A stretch of 64,000 nt of DNA from CAMCQY01 sp044370415 (GTDB taxonomy: Bacteria > Planctomycetota > Planctomycetia > Pirellulales > UBA1268), in contig JBILVO010000003.1 in the NCBI GenBank assembly GCA_044370415.1, positions 12,626-76,625 on the forward strand, read 5' to 3'. This document shows, piece after piece, positions 19,360-27,876 of this stretch. The notes under the pieces were generated by a model. The model did no database searches, was not told where the DNA came from, and saw only the letters and a list, made by a program, of their open reading frames with translations. Numbering within the stretch: position 1 is the first letter of the stretch; each line of letters opens with the position of its first letter. The translations under genes were made by a program, and so were the position numbers.

Positions 19360-20487
19360 GTGAAGACACGCACCCTTTCTCCGGCGATCGACATGCGCAC
19401 CATCGCGAGCCGCTCGCACGACTACACGGTGGAGGAGTTCGCCACGGTGGCGGGGGCGGTCGACGCCGCCAACACCGGCGGTCGGCCCCATTTCCTCGTC
19501 GATCGCGCCGTCCACGAGGCGTTCGCGGCGGAGCTGGCGGATCGGCTGCCGGCGGATCGCCTGCTCCTGGTCGAGGCCACGGAAGACGCCAAGTCGTACG
19601 CGGCTCTCGAGCCGGTGTTCCTGGAGCTCTTGCAGCGGGGTCTCAATCGCAGCGGCTCCCTCGTGGTGATCGGCGGCGGCGTGCTCCAGGACCTCGGCTG
19701 CTTCGTCGCCTCGGTGCTCGCCCGGGGCATCCGCTGGCAGCTGCTGCCGACTACCCTCTTGGCCCAGGCCGACAGCTGCATCGGCAGCAAGAGCTCCATC
19801 AACATCGGCCGCTACAAGAACCAGATCGGCACCTTCTATCCGCCCCACCGCGTGCTGCTCGTCCCCGAGTTCCTCCGCACCCTGCCCTTCGACGAGATCC
19901 GCTCCGGCCTGGGGGAGGTGATCAAGCTGCAGCTGCTGGCGGGGGAGCGGGGATTCGGCGAGCTCATGGCCGATCTGGCGGGGCTGGCCGCGGCGGCCGC
20001 GGACGACAGGCAGCGGACGCTCGCCCGGTGGGTCGACAGGTCGATGGACGTAAAGCAGCCCGTCATCGAGGCCGATGAGTTCGACCGTGGCCCCAGGCTG
20101 CTGCTCAACTACGGCCACACGTTCGGGCATGCGTTCGAGTCGGTGACCGAGTTCGCGATTCCCCACGGCATCGCCGTGGTGCTGGGCATGCTGACGGCGA
20201 CCCACCTCTCCGCCGCGCTCGGCATGGTGCCGGCCCGGCACGCCGAGGAGCTGTCGCGGATGCTCGCGGCCTGGCACGATCCCCATGCCGCCGCCCTGCG
20301 GCCGGTGGCGATGGACGATCTCCTGCAGGCCCTCGCCCGCGACAAGAAGAACTCCGCCGCGGGCCTGACCTGCATCCTGACCCGCGGAATCGGCCGCATG
20401 GAGCGGGTCACGCTGACCGCGGACCAGATCCGGGCCCACGTGGCCCCGACCCTTGCCCGGCTGATCGAAACAGGATTCACTGCATGA
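19360..20487 (+). CDS. Sugar-phosphate cyclase, 3-dehydroquinate-synthase-like
   Basis: 375 residues. GTG at 19360 gives the longest form; ATG 19393 is an alternative. The fold and motifs are those of dehydroquinate synthase: VVIGGGVLQDLGCFVA (NAD), LLPTTLLAQADS, the zinc ligands in SGLGEVIK, NYGHTFGHAFE and IPHGIAVVLGM, and the phosphate-binding KNQIGTFY. The active-site stretch is GSKSSIN where true AroB has GGKTGVN, which argues for a different substrate. It would cyclise a keto-sugar phosphate to a carbocycle. It lies between an SDR and a NeuB-like gene in a polysaccharide locus, so the carbocycle may become part of a surface glycan. A shikimate-pathway role is unlikely but not excluded. 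Confidence 0.85.
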   Translation: MKTRTLSPAIDMRTIASRSHDYTVEEFATVAGAVDAANTGGRPHFLVDRAVHEAFAAELADRLPADRLLLVEATEDAKSYAALEPVFLELLQRGLNRSGSLVVIGGGVLQDLGCFVASVLARGIRWQLLPTTLLAQADSCIGSKSSINIGRYKNQIGTFYPPHRVLLVPEFLRTLPFDEIRSGLGEVIKLQLLAGERGFGELMADLAGLAAAAADDRQRTLARWVDRSMDVKQPVIEADEFDRGPRLLLNYGHTFGHAFESVTEFAIPHGIAVVLGMLTATHLSAALGMVPARHAEELSRMLAAWHDPHAAALRPVAMDDLLQALARDKKNSAAGLTCILTRGIGRMERVTLTADQIRAHVAPTLARLIETGFTA

Positions 20488-20522
20488 CGGCGGCCCGCCG
20501 CGCATGACACCCGAGGAAACGC

Positions 20523-21611
20523 ATGAACCGCGACATTTTCGAGAACCTCTTCGTGCTGGAGATGACCAACAACCACCAGGGCAGCCTGGAGCGGGGCCTG
20601 GCCATCATCCGTGAGCACAGCCGGATCGCGCGGTTCAACAACGTGCGGGCCGCCATCAAGCTGCAGTTTCGCGACGTCGAGACCTTCGTGCACAAGGATT
20701 TCCGCGATCGCGACGACATCCGCTACATCCGCCGCGTGCTCGACACGAAGCTGCGGAAATCGGACTACGAGCAGATGGTGGTGGCGATCCGCAAGAGCGG
20801 CTGCATCCCGATGTCGACGCCCTTCGACGAGAAGTCGGTCGACTGGTGCGTGGAGTTCGACCTGCCGATCATCAAGATCGCCAGCGCCGACTCCAACGAC
20901 TGGCTGCTGCTGGAGCGGATCGCGAAGACCCGCAAGCCCTGCATCATCTCCTTCGGCGGCACGCCGCTGAAGGACATGGACGACGTGGTGACGTTTTTCG
21001 AGAACCGCAACATCCCGCTGGCGATCAACCACTGCGTGGCCGCGTATCCCCACGAGGACAGCGAGGCGGAGCTCGAGCAGATCGACTTCCTCCGCGACCG
21101 TTACCCCGGCCACACCATCGGCTACTCCTGCCACGAGCACACCGATTGGGCGACGAGCGTGATGATCGCCTATGCGAAGGGTGCGCGGACCTTCGAGCGG
21201 CACATCGACATCAGCACGGACGGCTTCCAGCCGGCCACCTACTCCTCGCTGCCGTCGCAGATCGACACCTGGTTCAAGGCGTTCCATCGGGCGGTGACCT
21301 TCTGCGGCACGTCGCGGACGGGGCGGAAGCTGCCGCTGCCGAAGGAGACGGCCTACCTCGATTCGTACATCCGCGGCGTGTATGCCAGGCACGACCTGCA
21401 GCCCGGCCAGATGCTCACGGAGGACGACATCTACATGGCGATCCCGCTGCAGAAGGGGCAGATCTCGTGCCGGGAGCTGATGCTCGGCCGCTACGGGCAC
21501 CGGATGACGGCGGCCTGCGCGAAGGACGCCCCGGTGATGATCGACATGATCGACTCGCCCTACGCGGAGGACGAGCAGCTCAAGGCCGCGATCTACGAGC
21601 GGGGGCTGTAG
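20523..21611 (+). CDS. NeuB-family PEP-condensing synthase
   Basis: 362 residues. The NeuB barrel is recognisable: EMTNNHQGSLERGL near the start, MSTPFDEKSVDW, IKIASADSNDW, CIISFGGTP, GYSCHEHTDW with the metal-binding His residues, and FERHIDIS. A C-terminal segment (LQPGQMLTEDDIYMAIPLQKGQIS) corresponds to the SAF antifreeze-like domain. The family condenses phosphoenolpyruvate with N-acetylmannosamine or related sugars to make nonulosonic acids. Several usual pocket residues differ (GYSCHEH for GYSDH), so the acceptor may not be a normal hexosamine. No CMP-transferase (NeuA) or NeuC is present in the window. Confidence 0.85.
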   Translation: MNRDIFENLFVLEMTNNHQGSLERGLAIIREHSRIARFNNVRAAIKLQFRDVETFVHKDFRDRDDIRYIRRVLDTKLRKSDYEQMVVAIRKSGCIPMSTPFDEKSVDWCVEFDLPIIKIASADSNDWLLLERIAKTRKPCIISFGGTPLKDMDDVVTFFENRNIPLAINHCVAAYPHEDSEAELEQIDFLRDRYPGHTIGYSCHEHTDWATSVMIAYAKGARTFERHIDISTDGFQPATYSSLPSQIDTWFKAFHRAVTFCGTSRTGRKLPLPKETAYLDSYIRGVYARHDLQPGQMLTEDDIYMAIPLQKGQISCRELMLGRYGHRMTAACAKDAPVMIDMIDSPYAEDEQLKAAIYERGL

Positions 21612-21692
21612 GCCGGGCTCGGGTGACGGGCCTGTGATCAGGGCCTGCTGTGAGGTCGCCGGTGCACGCTCGGTGCCGGACGAGAGACCGCA

Positions 21693-23015
21693 TCACGTGG
21701 TCAAAGGTCTACGACCGCCGGGTGATGCGAGTTTCACGAGCCCCCCGAGGAACGCCATGAGCCGTGCGTGTCTGCCTCGCCGCGTCGAGCATGACCAGCC
21801 TCCCGCCACCAAGACGATCACTGCTGCCGTGAGCAAAAGCGGATTGGCAAGAACCGCGAGCGAGCAGTCTGCCACGCCCGAGTCCGTCATGATCCCCGGG
21901 AAGTAGAAAAATTTCTTGGGGAACAAAGCCACGGTTATCAAGGTCAGCGCAGCCGTGTCGCCGGCGCGACGGTCTGCGGTCGTGATGAGGCAGAGAAGCG
22001 ACGTGATCGCGTGCACCACCTTGTATTCCGCGCCGGCCGGTGTTGCCAGAACCATGAATATGGTGAGAAGGGCAACGCGTCTCCAGAAGGAGGTCTCCAC
22101 CACCACGACGTGAAACGTAAGGCAGACGCTCATGAGTGCAAGGCCGATCGTGTAGGAGCGCAGCAGGTGGTTCAGGTAAGCGCCGAGGTCCGGCACGGCG
22201 TGCGACGGGTCGTGATTGAGGTCGTAGATTTGTTGTTCGAGCACTCCGACTTTCAAGGCATTCCACAGGCTCGCCGTGCCGCCCATGCCGGCGTTGCCGA
22301 TGACGTAATTGGTCGTGAACTGCGCCGCACGATCGCGCCATTGGTGCACGTTGTCAGCGAGCGTCCCATCAAAGAGTGACAGGCTAGCGATGGTGATGGC
22401 GACAGTTGCCACGAGCGAACCAGCCAGCAATTTCAAGCGTCGTCCCGGCAAGAGCATCGCCAGCAGGACGGCCGGGTAGATCTTCATGCAGACGGCCGGC
22501 ACGAGGAACGTCAGGCCGAGCGCGTACTTGCCTTTGCGCATGTGATACACGCACTCGCAGATCAGCCACATGACAGTGAGTTCGATGTTTCCGCGATCGA
22601 TACAAAAGAGAAACGGACCTGAGCAGCAGAGCAGCGTCGTTGCAGCAAGGCACGCAAAATTCGTTCGCCCTAGGCTGATTGCGAGAATGAAGAACACGGA
22701 TCGCCAGAGCAGCACCAGGGTAATGGTGAGATAAATCGCATAGGCAGGAAGCGAGGGCATCCATGAAAATGGGTGCAGGACGACGTAGGTAAATGGCAGA
22801 TAGACGGCAAACTGCGTATACGGGTTCCATTGTGCGGACGCCGACACCGTGTCGTAGAAATCCGTGAAGCGAGCATTCGGAAGAAACAGAAACGTGTCGA
22901 ATGGATATCCGCGCCCCTGGATCACGCCCTCGTACCAATGCCAAGCCAATGCGGCAGCGAGCCCGCAGACGAGCATGCAGATCGACAACACGGCCTTGCG
23001 TTTTGATGTGTTCAT
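21693..23015 (-). CDS. Polytopic membrane glycosyltransferase, GT87/DUF2029-like
   Basis: 440 residues from ATG 23015 (GTG at 23081 is an alternative). About ten transmembrane helices. The first external loop has RFTDFYDTVSA followed by a Trp-Asn-Pro segment, a pattern of the GT87 mannosyltransferase family, in which the Asp serves catalysis. A second sign is CIDRGNIELTVMW. It probably transfers a sugar from a polyprenyl-phosphate donor outside the membrane. Codon use is less GC-biased than in the flanks. It is the last gene of the minus-strand operon and meets the NeuB gene tail to tail with 81 bases between. Confidence 0.65.
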   Translation of the reverse strand: MNTSKRKAVLSICMLVCGLAAALAWHWYEGVIQGRGYPFDTFLFLPNARFTDFYDTVSASAQWNPYTQFAVYLPFTYVVLHPFSWMPSLPAYAIYLTITLVLLWRSVFFILAISLGRTNFACLAATTLLCCSGPFLFCIDRGNIELTVMWLICECVYHMRKGKYALGLTFLVPAVCMKIYPAVLLAMLLPGRRLKLLAGSLVATVAITIASLSLFDGTLADNVHQWRDRAAQFTTNYVIGNAGMGGTASLWNALKVGVLEQQIYDLNHDPSHAVPDLGAYLNHLLRSYTIGLALMSVCLTFHVVVVETSFWRRVALLTIFMVLATPAGAEYKVVHAITSLLCLITTADRRAGDTAALTLITVALFPKKFFYFPGIMTDSGVADCSLAVLANPLLLTAAVIVLVAGGWSCSTRRGRHARLMAFLGGLVKLASPGGRRPLTT

Positions 23016-23093
23016 GTCGGTGCGTCGAAACGGAAGGGTGTGGCCTGGCTGGGGATGTGTGAGTCGCTTCGGAATAATCACCGCTCCGCCTTC

Positions 23094-23825
23094 TCAGGCC
23101 ATCCCGTCGGAGGCTTCTGGTAGGGGCTCACACACTACTACAGCCTGGATCAAGAGGTCACACGGCGATACTGAATACGACACCAGCTTCCACCCGGCGG
23201 AGTGAAGCAGTTCCTCGGCGTGCGTGCGAGATCGCAGCAATGTGATTTCCGGTGGATGCAATTCGACGGCGGGGCGGCCGCTGCGATTCAAAGCGCGATG
23301 ACACAGGCCGAGCACCTTGACGCTGATCGCGCCGGCCAATGGCCAAAATGCCACCATGCGGCCGCCTGGCCGCAAGACCTTCTTCATCTCGTGCAGGATG
23401 TGCCGGATGTCCGCAGGGGTAAAGTGCTCGAGGACGCCGAGGCTGTAGATACCGTCGTAGAGCTCACCTGTGCAGCTCATCTGCATGAGATCTGCATGGA
23501 GCGTGGCTGCAGCATGCGGGTTGTTCTTTCGATAACGCTCCAGAGCCCGCGGAGAGATGTCCAAGCCGGTGATCCGAAAGCGGCGATTGATCAACGCATC
23601 CACTTCACCGCTGCCGCAGCCTGCGTGAAGCAGCGTGCTGCCCTGCGGGAACGTGCGGGCGAGCCACCATGCGAGTCGCGGGCAGATGAAAAGACGTCGA
23701 TAGATGCTCGCTATCACCGCGTAGAGGCGGCGGGCGCCACGGGGGTCCCTGTCCCAGTAGGAGTCCCACCCGGCATGGTGCGGCGTGCGGGGGGGCGTCG
23801 TGCCGGCTACGTCATGGTCGGTCAT
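23094..23825 (-). CDS. SAM-dependent methyltransferase
   Basis: 243 residues from ATG 23825, with GGAGATAT before it. Motif I is LLHAGCGSGEVD near residue 67; GVLEHFTPADIRHILHEMKKVLRPGG is a typical class I motif near residue 130. The start overlaps the upstream glycosyltransferase gene by 14 bases, so the two are translated together. Likely O-methylation of a sugar or lipid-linked intermediate in the polysaccharide pathway; substrate not known. Confidence 0.8.
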   Translation of the reverse strand: MTDHDVAGTTPPRTPHHAGWDSYWDRDPRGARRLYAVIASIYRRLFICPRLAWWLARTFPQGSTLLHAGCGSGEVDALINRRFRITGLDISPRALERYRKNNPHAAATLHADLMQMSCTGELYDGIYSLGVLEHFTPADIRHILHEMKKVLRPGGRMVAFWPLAGAISVKVLGLCHRALNRSGRPAVELHPPEITLLRSRTHAEELLHSAGWKLVSYSVSPCDLLIQAVVVCEPLPEASDGMA

Positions 23826-24540
23826 GGCGGGATATCTCCTGTCGCCGGACGGCGAGGCGGACCAGTAATGCGATGCTGCGGGCCACCTCACGAAGCGACA
23901 TTTTCGACGAACCGTAGGTGCGTTTCGGCAGCCGAATAGGGAGTTCGATGATCTGAGCGCCCCGCGCCTGAAGGACCATCAGGCTCTCGAAAAAGAATGC
24001 ATATCCGTCGCTGCGCACCTCATCAACCCACGCGATCCCGAGGCGATCGAGTCGGTACAGCCGCAATGCCCCTGTGGCGTCGTACGGGAGTCCGAGCAGG
24101 CGAGTTGTCGCAAAGTGCCCGGCATGTGTGAGGGCTTTTCTCATCCAATTCCAATCAGCCAGAGAGGAACTGTCGGCGAATCGGCTCCCGACGACAACGT
24201 CGCCTCCAGCGGCAGCGGTGAACTGAGAGCAGTCGCTCGGTTGATGTGTCAAATCGCAGTCCATGGTGAGCACACGGGAATATCCGCGGCGATGGGCCTC
24301 GCGGAGACCGACTTTATGGGCGGAACCGATCCCGAGCTTGGCGGACCGCGAGATGACGTCAATCGCGCCGTCAACGGAGGCGATGTCCTCGATCACTTTC
24401 CGGGTGCCATCGGGCGAGTTGTCGTCGCAGAAGAGAATCGGAATGCGCCCGAGGTGTTGACGCAGGCCGGCGACGATGAGCTCGATGTTGTCGCGCTCGT
24501 TATAGGTAGGAATGAAAATCAGTAGGTCGTGAGCTGCCAT
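23812..24540 (-). CDS. DPM1-like glycosyltransferase (GT2)
   Basis: 242 residues. IFIPTYNERDNIELI, FCDDNSPDGTRKVI, GSAHKVGLREA, VLTMDCDLTHQP and the GALRLYRLD segment are the DPM1 motifs. As in the copy at 11902-12663, there is no membrane anchor. It should load a sugar on polyprenyl phosphate. Its partner is probably the GT87-like enzyme two genes downstream. The 5' end overlaps the epimerase gene by 41 bases, a long overlap that supports one operon. Lower-GC codon use than the second DPM1-like copy suggests a different origin. Confidence 0.82.
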   Translation of the reverse strand: MAAHDLLIFIPTYNERDNIELIVAGLRQHLGRIPILFCDDNSPDGTRKVIEDIASVDGAIDVISRSAKLGIGSAHKVGLREAHRRGYSRVLTMDCDLTHQPSDCSQFTAAAGGDVVVGSRFADSSSLADWNWMRKALTHAGHFATTRLLGLPYDATGALRLYRLDRLGIAWVDEVRSDGYAFFFESLMVLQARGAQIIELPIRLPKRTYGSSKMSLREVARSIALLVRLAVRRQEISRHDRP

Positions 24541-25465
24541 GACGTTGTATCCGTAAGAGAATGTCACGAATGAGTCCGTCAAAAGTGACGCTGGGTGACC
24601 ACCCCGTCTTGTGTTGGAGCTTTGTCGCATCACCGGCCATGCTGCGCGGTGGGCGAGCAGTCACGGGTTGTGCTATCACATGCCGGGACCAGTCCAAGCC
24701 CTGTACGGCGAAGCACGCCGCAGCGAGCTCACGTACCGTATGGCTCGTGCCAGTGGCCACGACGAAGTCATCCGGTTGCCCCGTGCGAAGCATCAGCCGC
24801 ATCGCCCGCACGGAATCGCGGGCGGCTCCCCAATCGGTGGCGTCGTCGAGCGAGTTCACCGTGACCATGGTTCGTGGATCTGCCGAAGCGGCCAAGGCAG
24901 CCTGGGCGAGCTTCGTGACGATAAATGTCGGTCCACGCAATTCCGATTCATGGTTGAAAAGAATGGCACTGGTCACAAAGAGACCGTGCACGTGGCGAAA
25001 GTGTTCCGCTACGGACATGGCCGCAGCCTTCGATATTCCGTAGGGGCACGTCGGGCGGCGCGGCGTCGACTCGTTGGTTCGTTGCCCGTCGCCGCGACCA
25101 AACACGCGGCAAGACGAGGCGTAGAGAGTCCTTGTCGAGGGGGCGTGGGTGGACACCGCTGCAAGGAGTGCAGCAAACGCTGCGGTGTTGACCGCAAAGG
25201 ATTCTGTCAAATCCCCAACGAAGGGCCTGTCGACTCCTTCAGAAGACGCATGGTGGGCTGCAAGGTAGTAGATTTCCTCTGGCTTCGTTTCCGCCACAAG
25301 TGATGCCAGCCCATCGTGGTCCCGCACGTCGACCTCGAGATGACGTACGGCGGAGAGCGGCGACGGCGTGCGAGAGGCCGAGAGAACCTCGTGGCCCTCG
25401 GCGAGCAACTGACCAGCGAGCAATATGCCATCTTGCCCGGACCCACCGATGACAACGCATTTCAC
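24500..25465 (-). CDS. NAD-dependent nucleotide-sugar dehydratase/epimerase, GDP-mannose 4,6-dehydratase-like
   Basis: 321 residues from GTG 25465, two bases after the preceding stop codon. The Rossmann motif is VVIGGSGQDGIL at the very start. YASSCRVFG supplies the Ser-type catalytic position, YGISK the Tyr and Lys. ILFNHESELRG is a signature of the GDP-mannose 4,6-dehydratase group, and the later DDATDWGAARDSVRAM matches its GDxxDWGxAxD motif. It would make a 4-keto-6-deoxy sugar nucleotide. The open frame reaches 26143, but the upstream part is antisense to the C-methyltransferase frame and is not used. Confidence 0.82.
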   Translation of the reverse strand: MKCVVIGGSGQDGILLAGQLLAEGHEVLSASRTPSPLSAVRHLEVDVRDHDGLASLVAETKPEEIYYLAAHHASSEGVDRPFVGDLTESFAVNTAAFAALLAAVSTHAPSTRTLYASSCRVFGRGDGQRTNESTPRRPTCPYGISKAAAMSVAEHFRHVHGLFVTSAILFNHESELRGPTFIVTKLAQAALAASADPRTMVTVNSLDDATDWGAARDSVRAMRLMLRTGQPDDFVVATGTSHTVRELAAACFAVQGLDWSRHVIAQPVTARPPRSMAGDATKLQHKTGWSPSVTFDGLIRDILLRIQRHGSSRPTDFHSYL

Positions 25466-25467
25466 GT

Positions 25468-26727
25468 TCAGTACCCAACGATCTCTATCTCGGGCAGCGG
25501 GAAGATCAGTCGGCCTCCGCGATCCAAAAACGACTGTTCCCGTCGGACGATTCCGTCCTTGAAATGCCAGGGCAGCACGAGCATGTAGTCGGGATCGAGG
25601 TCGCGGGCTTCCAACTCGGAAACGATCGGTATCCCACTGCCCGGGGTAAATCGGCCCCACTTGTCCTCGTTCACGTCGCCGATGGCGATGAGTTGCTTCG
25701 GTCCGAGGCCGCAGAGTTGGAGGATGACGTTGCCTTTCGTGGACGCGCCGCATCCGACGATCCGCTTTCCCGATCGGTTCAGGGCGTCGACGAGCCCCCG
25801 CAGTTCCTCGCGGTGCTGCCACGCACGTCGTTCGAGTTCGCGGCAGGCCATCGGCGTGTTGAGACCAAGATGCGATTCTCGCTGCATGAGCCATCCGCAC
25901 ACGGCAGTCGCTTCCTGGTAATGCGATTCCCGCTTCGCAGCCGTGACCGCAAAGCTTCCGCCGTTGACGTTGTTCATCCACACGTCGATCACTTTCATGC
26001 CCTCTGCCTCGAGCATGTTGTAAATCACGGTGAAGGAATAGTATTCCAAATGCTCGTGGCAGATGGTGTCGTAGGAGGTGAGTCGCAGCATCGAGGGCAT
26101 GTAGGACTGTTCGAAATGCCAAAGCCCGTCGTCCGCGAGGCAATTCCGCACGTCTTGCACGAATGCCCGTGGCGACTCCAGGTCGTAGAACATTGCGATC
26201 GACGTGATGAGCGACGCATGGCAGTTTCGCCCCAGCGCCGACACGACGCGGTCTCGTGAGAAGAAGTCCGGCACGAGCACGATGTCGGCCGGGTAGAAAG
26301 TGCGGAATTTTTCAGCGGTCGGGTCGACACCCACCTTGAGAAGTCCCCGCGTGCGCAATGCCCGCAGGAGGGTGCCGTCGTTGCTGCCAATGTCGATGAC
26401 GACGTCTCCTGCCTCGAGGCCAGCCATGCGAGTCAGGGCGCCGCATTTGTTCGTGAGGTGGTCGACCATGGCGGCGTTGAGGCCCGATCGATATCCATAA
26501 TTTTCTCCATACATCTCGGCAGCGTTGTAGCTGTGGTCGAGTTGCACCAAGTGGCAGTCACTGCACCAGACGAGCCTCAGCGGTCCGCAGGTGAGCGGTT
26601 GGCTGGTTTGTCTGGGAAATACGCCCGTGAGGTATTGGTCTCCGAGGTCGACGACCCGAATGAGGCCGCTGCTGCCGCAGCATCGGCATGCCTTGAGTGG
26701 CGTTGCATCGCCCATCTTCCGCCTCAT
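25468..26727 (-). CDS. Sugar-nucleotide C-methyltransferase (TylC3-like, three domains)
   Basis: 419 residues (or 415 from the second ATG). The N-terminal zinc module has C14, C17, C55 and C58. SAM motif VIDIGSNDGTLL is at 110-121. FEQSYMPSML, CHEHLEYYS and NVNGGSF follow. The C-terminal domain has VGCGASTKGNVILQLCG, a second nucleotide-binding fold. This arrangement (Methyltransf_13, _23 and _14) defines enzymes that add a methyl branch at C3 or C4 of a 4-keto-deoxysugar nucleotide. The His-Glu-His segment includes the likely catalytic base. It begins the lower-GC part of the operon, 39 bases after the GT2 gene. Confidence 0.88.
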   Translation of the reverse strand: MRRKMGDATPLKACRCCGSSGLIRVVDLGDQYLTGVFPRQTSQPLTCGPLRLVWCSDCHLVQLDHSYNAAEMYGENYGYRSGLNAAMVDHLTNKCGALTRMAGLEAGDVVIDIGSNDGTLLRALRTRGLLKVGVDPTAEKFRTFYPADIVLVPDFFSRDRVVSALGRNCHASLITSIAMFYDLESPRAFVQDVRNCLADDGLWHFEQSYMPSMLRLTSYDTICHEHLEYYSFTVIYNMLEAEGMKVIDVWMNNVNGGSFAVTAAKRESHYQEATAVCGWLMQRESHLGLNTPMACRELERRAWQHREELRGLVDALNRSGKRIVGCGASTKGNVILQLCGLGPKQLIAIGDVNEDKWGRFTPGSGIPIVSELEARDLDPDYMLVLPWHFKDGIVRREQSFLDRGGRLIFPLPEIEIVGY

Positions 26728-26766
26728 GAGTCGTCGGTTGATTGTTGCCGGGTAAGTCTAAGGAGC

Positions 26767-27771
26767 CTATGGCAGCGGAGGGCGTCGCCGCTCCACCACC
26801 AGCGGGCGGTGCCGCACCTGCGTCAGCACCGCACCGACGTACTCGCCGACGAGGCCGATCAGGAAGATCTGCACCGACGCCAGGAAGAAGATGCTGATCA
26901 CCGCCGGCGCATATCCCGCCGGCAGCGAGTACCAGAAGCAGAGCTTGAGCACCAGGAACAGGATCGCCACCAGCAGCGACACGGCGCTCAGCGCGAACCC
27001 CGCGAGCGTCGCCAGCCGCAGCGGCACCTTCGAGTGACTCGTGATGCCCAGCATCGCCATGTCGAAGAGCGTGAAGAAGTTGTTCTTCGTGATGCCCCGC
27101 TTCCGCAGCGGCTGGTCGTACTGGATGATCGAGATCGGCAGGCCGATCTCGCTGATCAGCCCGCGCACATACGGGTAGGGATCGTCGTAGGCCCGCATGA
27201 TCTCCAGGACGCGGCGGTCGTAGAGGCCGAAGCCCGTCACGTGCTCCAGGAGCGGCACCTCGGCGATGGAGCGAGCGATCCGATAGTAGAGGCTGCGCAC
27301 GGCCCAGAACAGCGGCGACTCGGCGCTCGTGCGCTTCTGCCCCACCGCGACGCTCGCCCCCTGCTCCCAGGCCTCCAAAAACTTCGGAATCAACTCCGGA
27401 GGATCCTGCAGGTCGGTGCACATCGAGATCACACAGTCGCCCGGGGCCTCCATGAGCGCGTGAAACGGCGAGCGGATGTGGCCGAAATTCCTGGCGTTCT
27501 CGATCACCTTCACCCGCGGGTCGCGGGCGGCCAGCGCCGCGAGCGCGGCGGCCGTGCCGTCGGTCGACGCGTTGTCGATGAAGAGCATCTCGAACGTGTA
27601 GTCGGACAGACCCGCGAAGACGGCGACGAGCCGGTCGTGCAGCTCCTCGACGTTGCCCGCCTCGTTGTAGCAGGGCAGCACGAGGCCCACGTGGCCGCCC
27701 CGCCGCAGGGCGGCGGGCCGCGCGGCCGTCCAGGTCGCCAGTTCGGGTCGGTCGTGCGGCGGAGGCATCAT
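26767..27771 (-). CDS. GtrB/ArnC-like membrane glycosyltransferase (GT2)
   Basis: 334 residues from the first of two adjacent ATGs (27771 or 27768). The soluble GT-A domain has GLVLPCYNEAGNVEEL, MLFIDNASTDGT, NFGHIRSPFHAL and the metal-binding CTDLQDPPELIPKF. Two hydrophobic helices near residues 255-315 and the ends LIGLVGEYVGAVLTQVRHRP are typical of the bactoprenol glucosyltransferase GtrB group. It would make an undecaprenyl-phosphate sugar for the membrane glycosyltransferases beside it. A frame extends to 27834 without a ribosome site. Confidence 0.87.
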   Translation of the reverse strand: MMPPPHDRPELATWTAARPAALRRGGHVGLVLPCYNEAGNVEELHDRLVAVFAGLSDYTFEMLFIDNASTDGTAAALAALAARDPRVKVIENARNFGHIRSPFHALMEAPGDCVISMCTDLQDPPELIPKFLEAWEQGASVAVGQKRTSAESPLFWAVRSLYYRIARSIAEVPLLEHVTGFGLYDRRVLEIMRAYDDPYPYVRGLISEIGLPISIIQYDQPLRKRGITKNNFFTLFDMAMLGITSHSKVPLRLATLAGFALSAVSLLVAILFLVLKLCFWYSLPAGYAPAVISIFFLASVQIFLIGLVGEYVGAVLTQVRHRPLVVERRRPPLP

Positions 27772-27876
27772 GGCGGCGTCGATACTACCCGGCGTTCGCC
27801 GACGGCCACAAACCGCGGCCGAGTTCCCCGGCACGGGGTGAGATGGCGGCCCGCCGGTCAGCCTGCCTGTGGCCGG

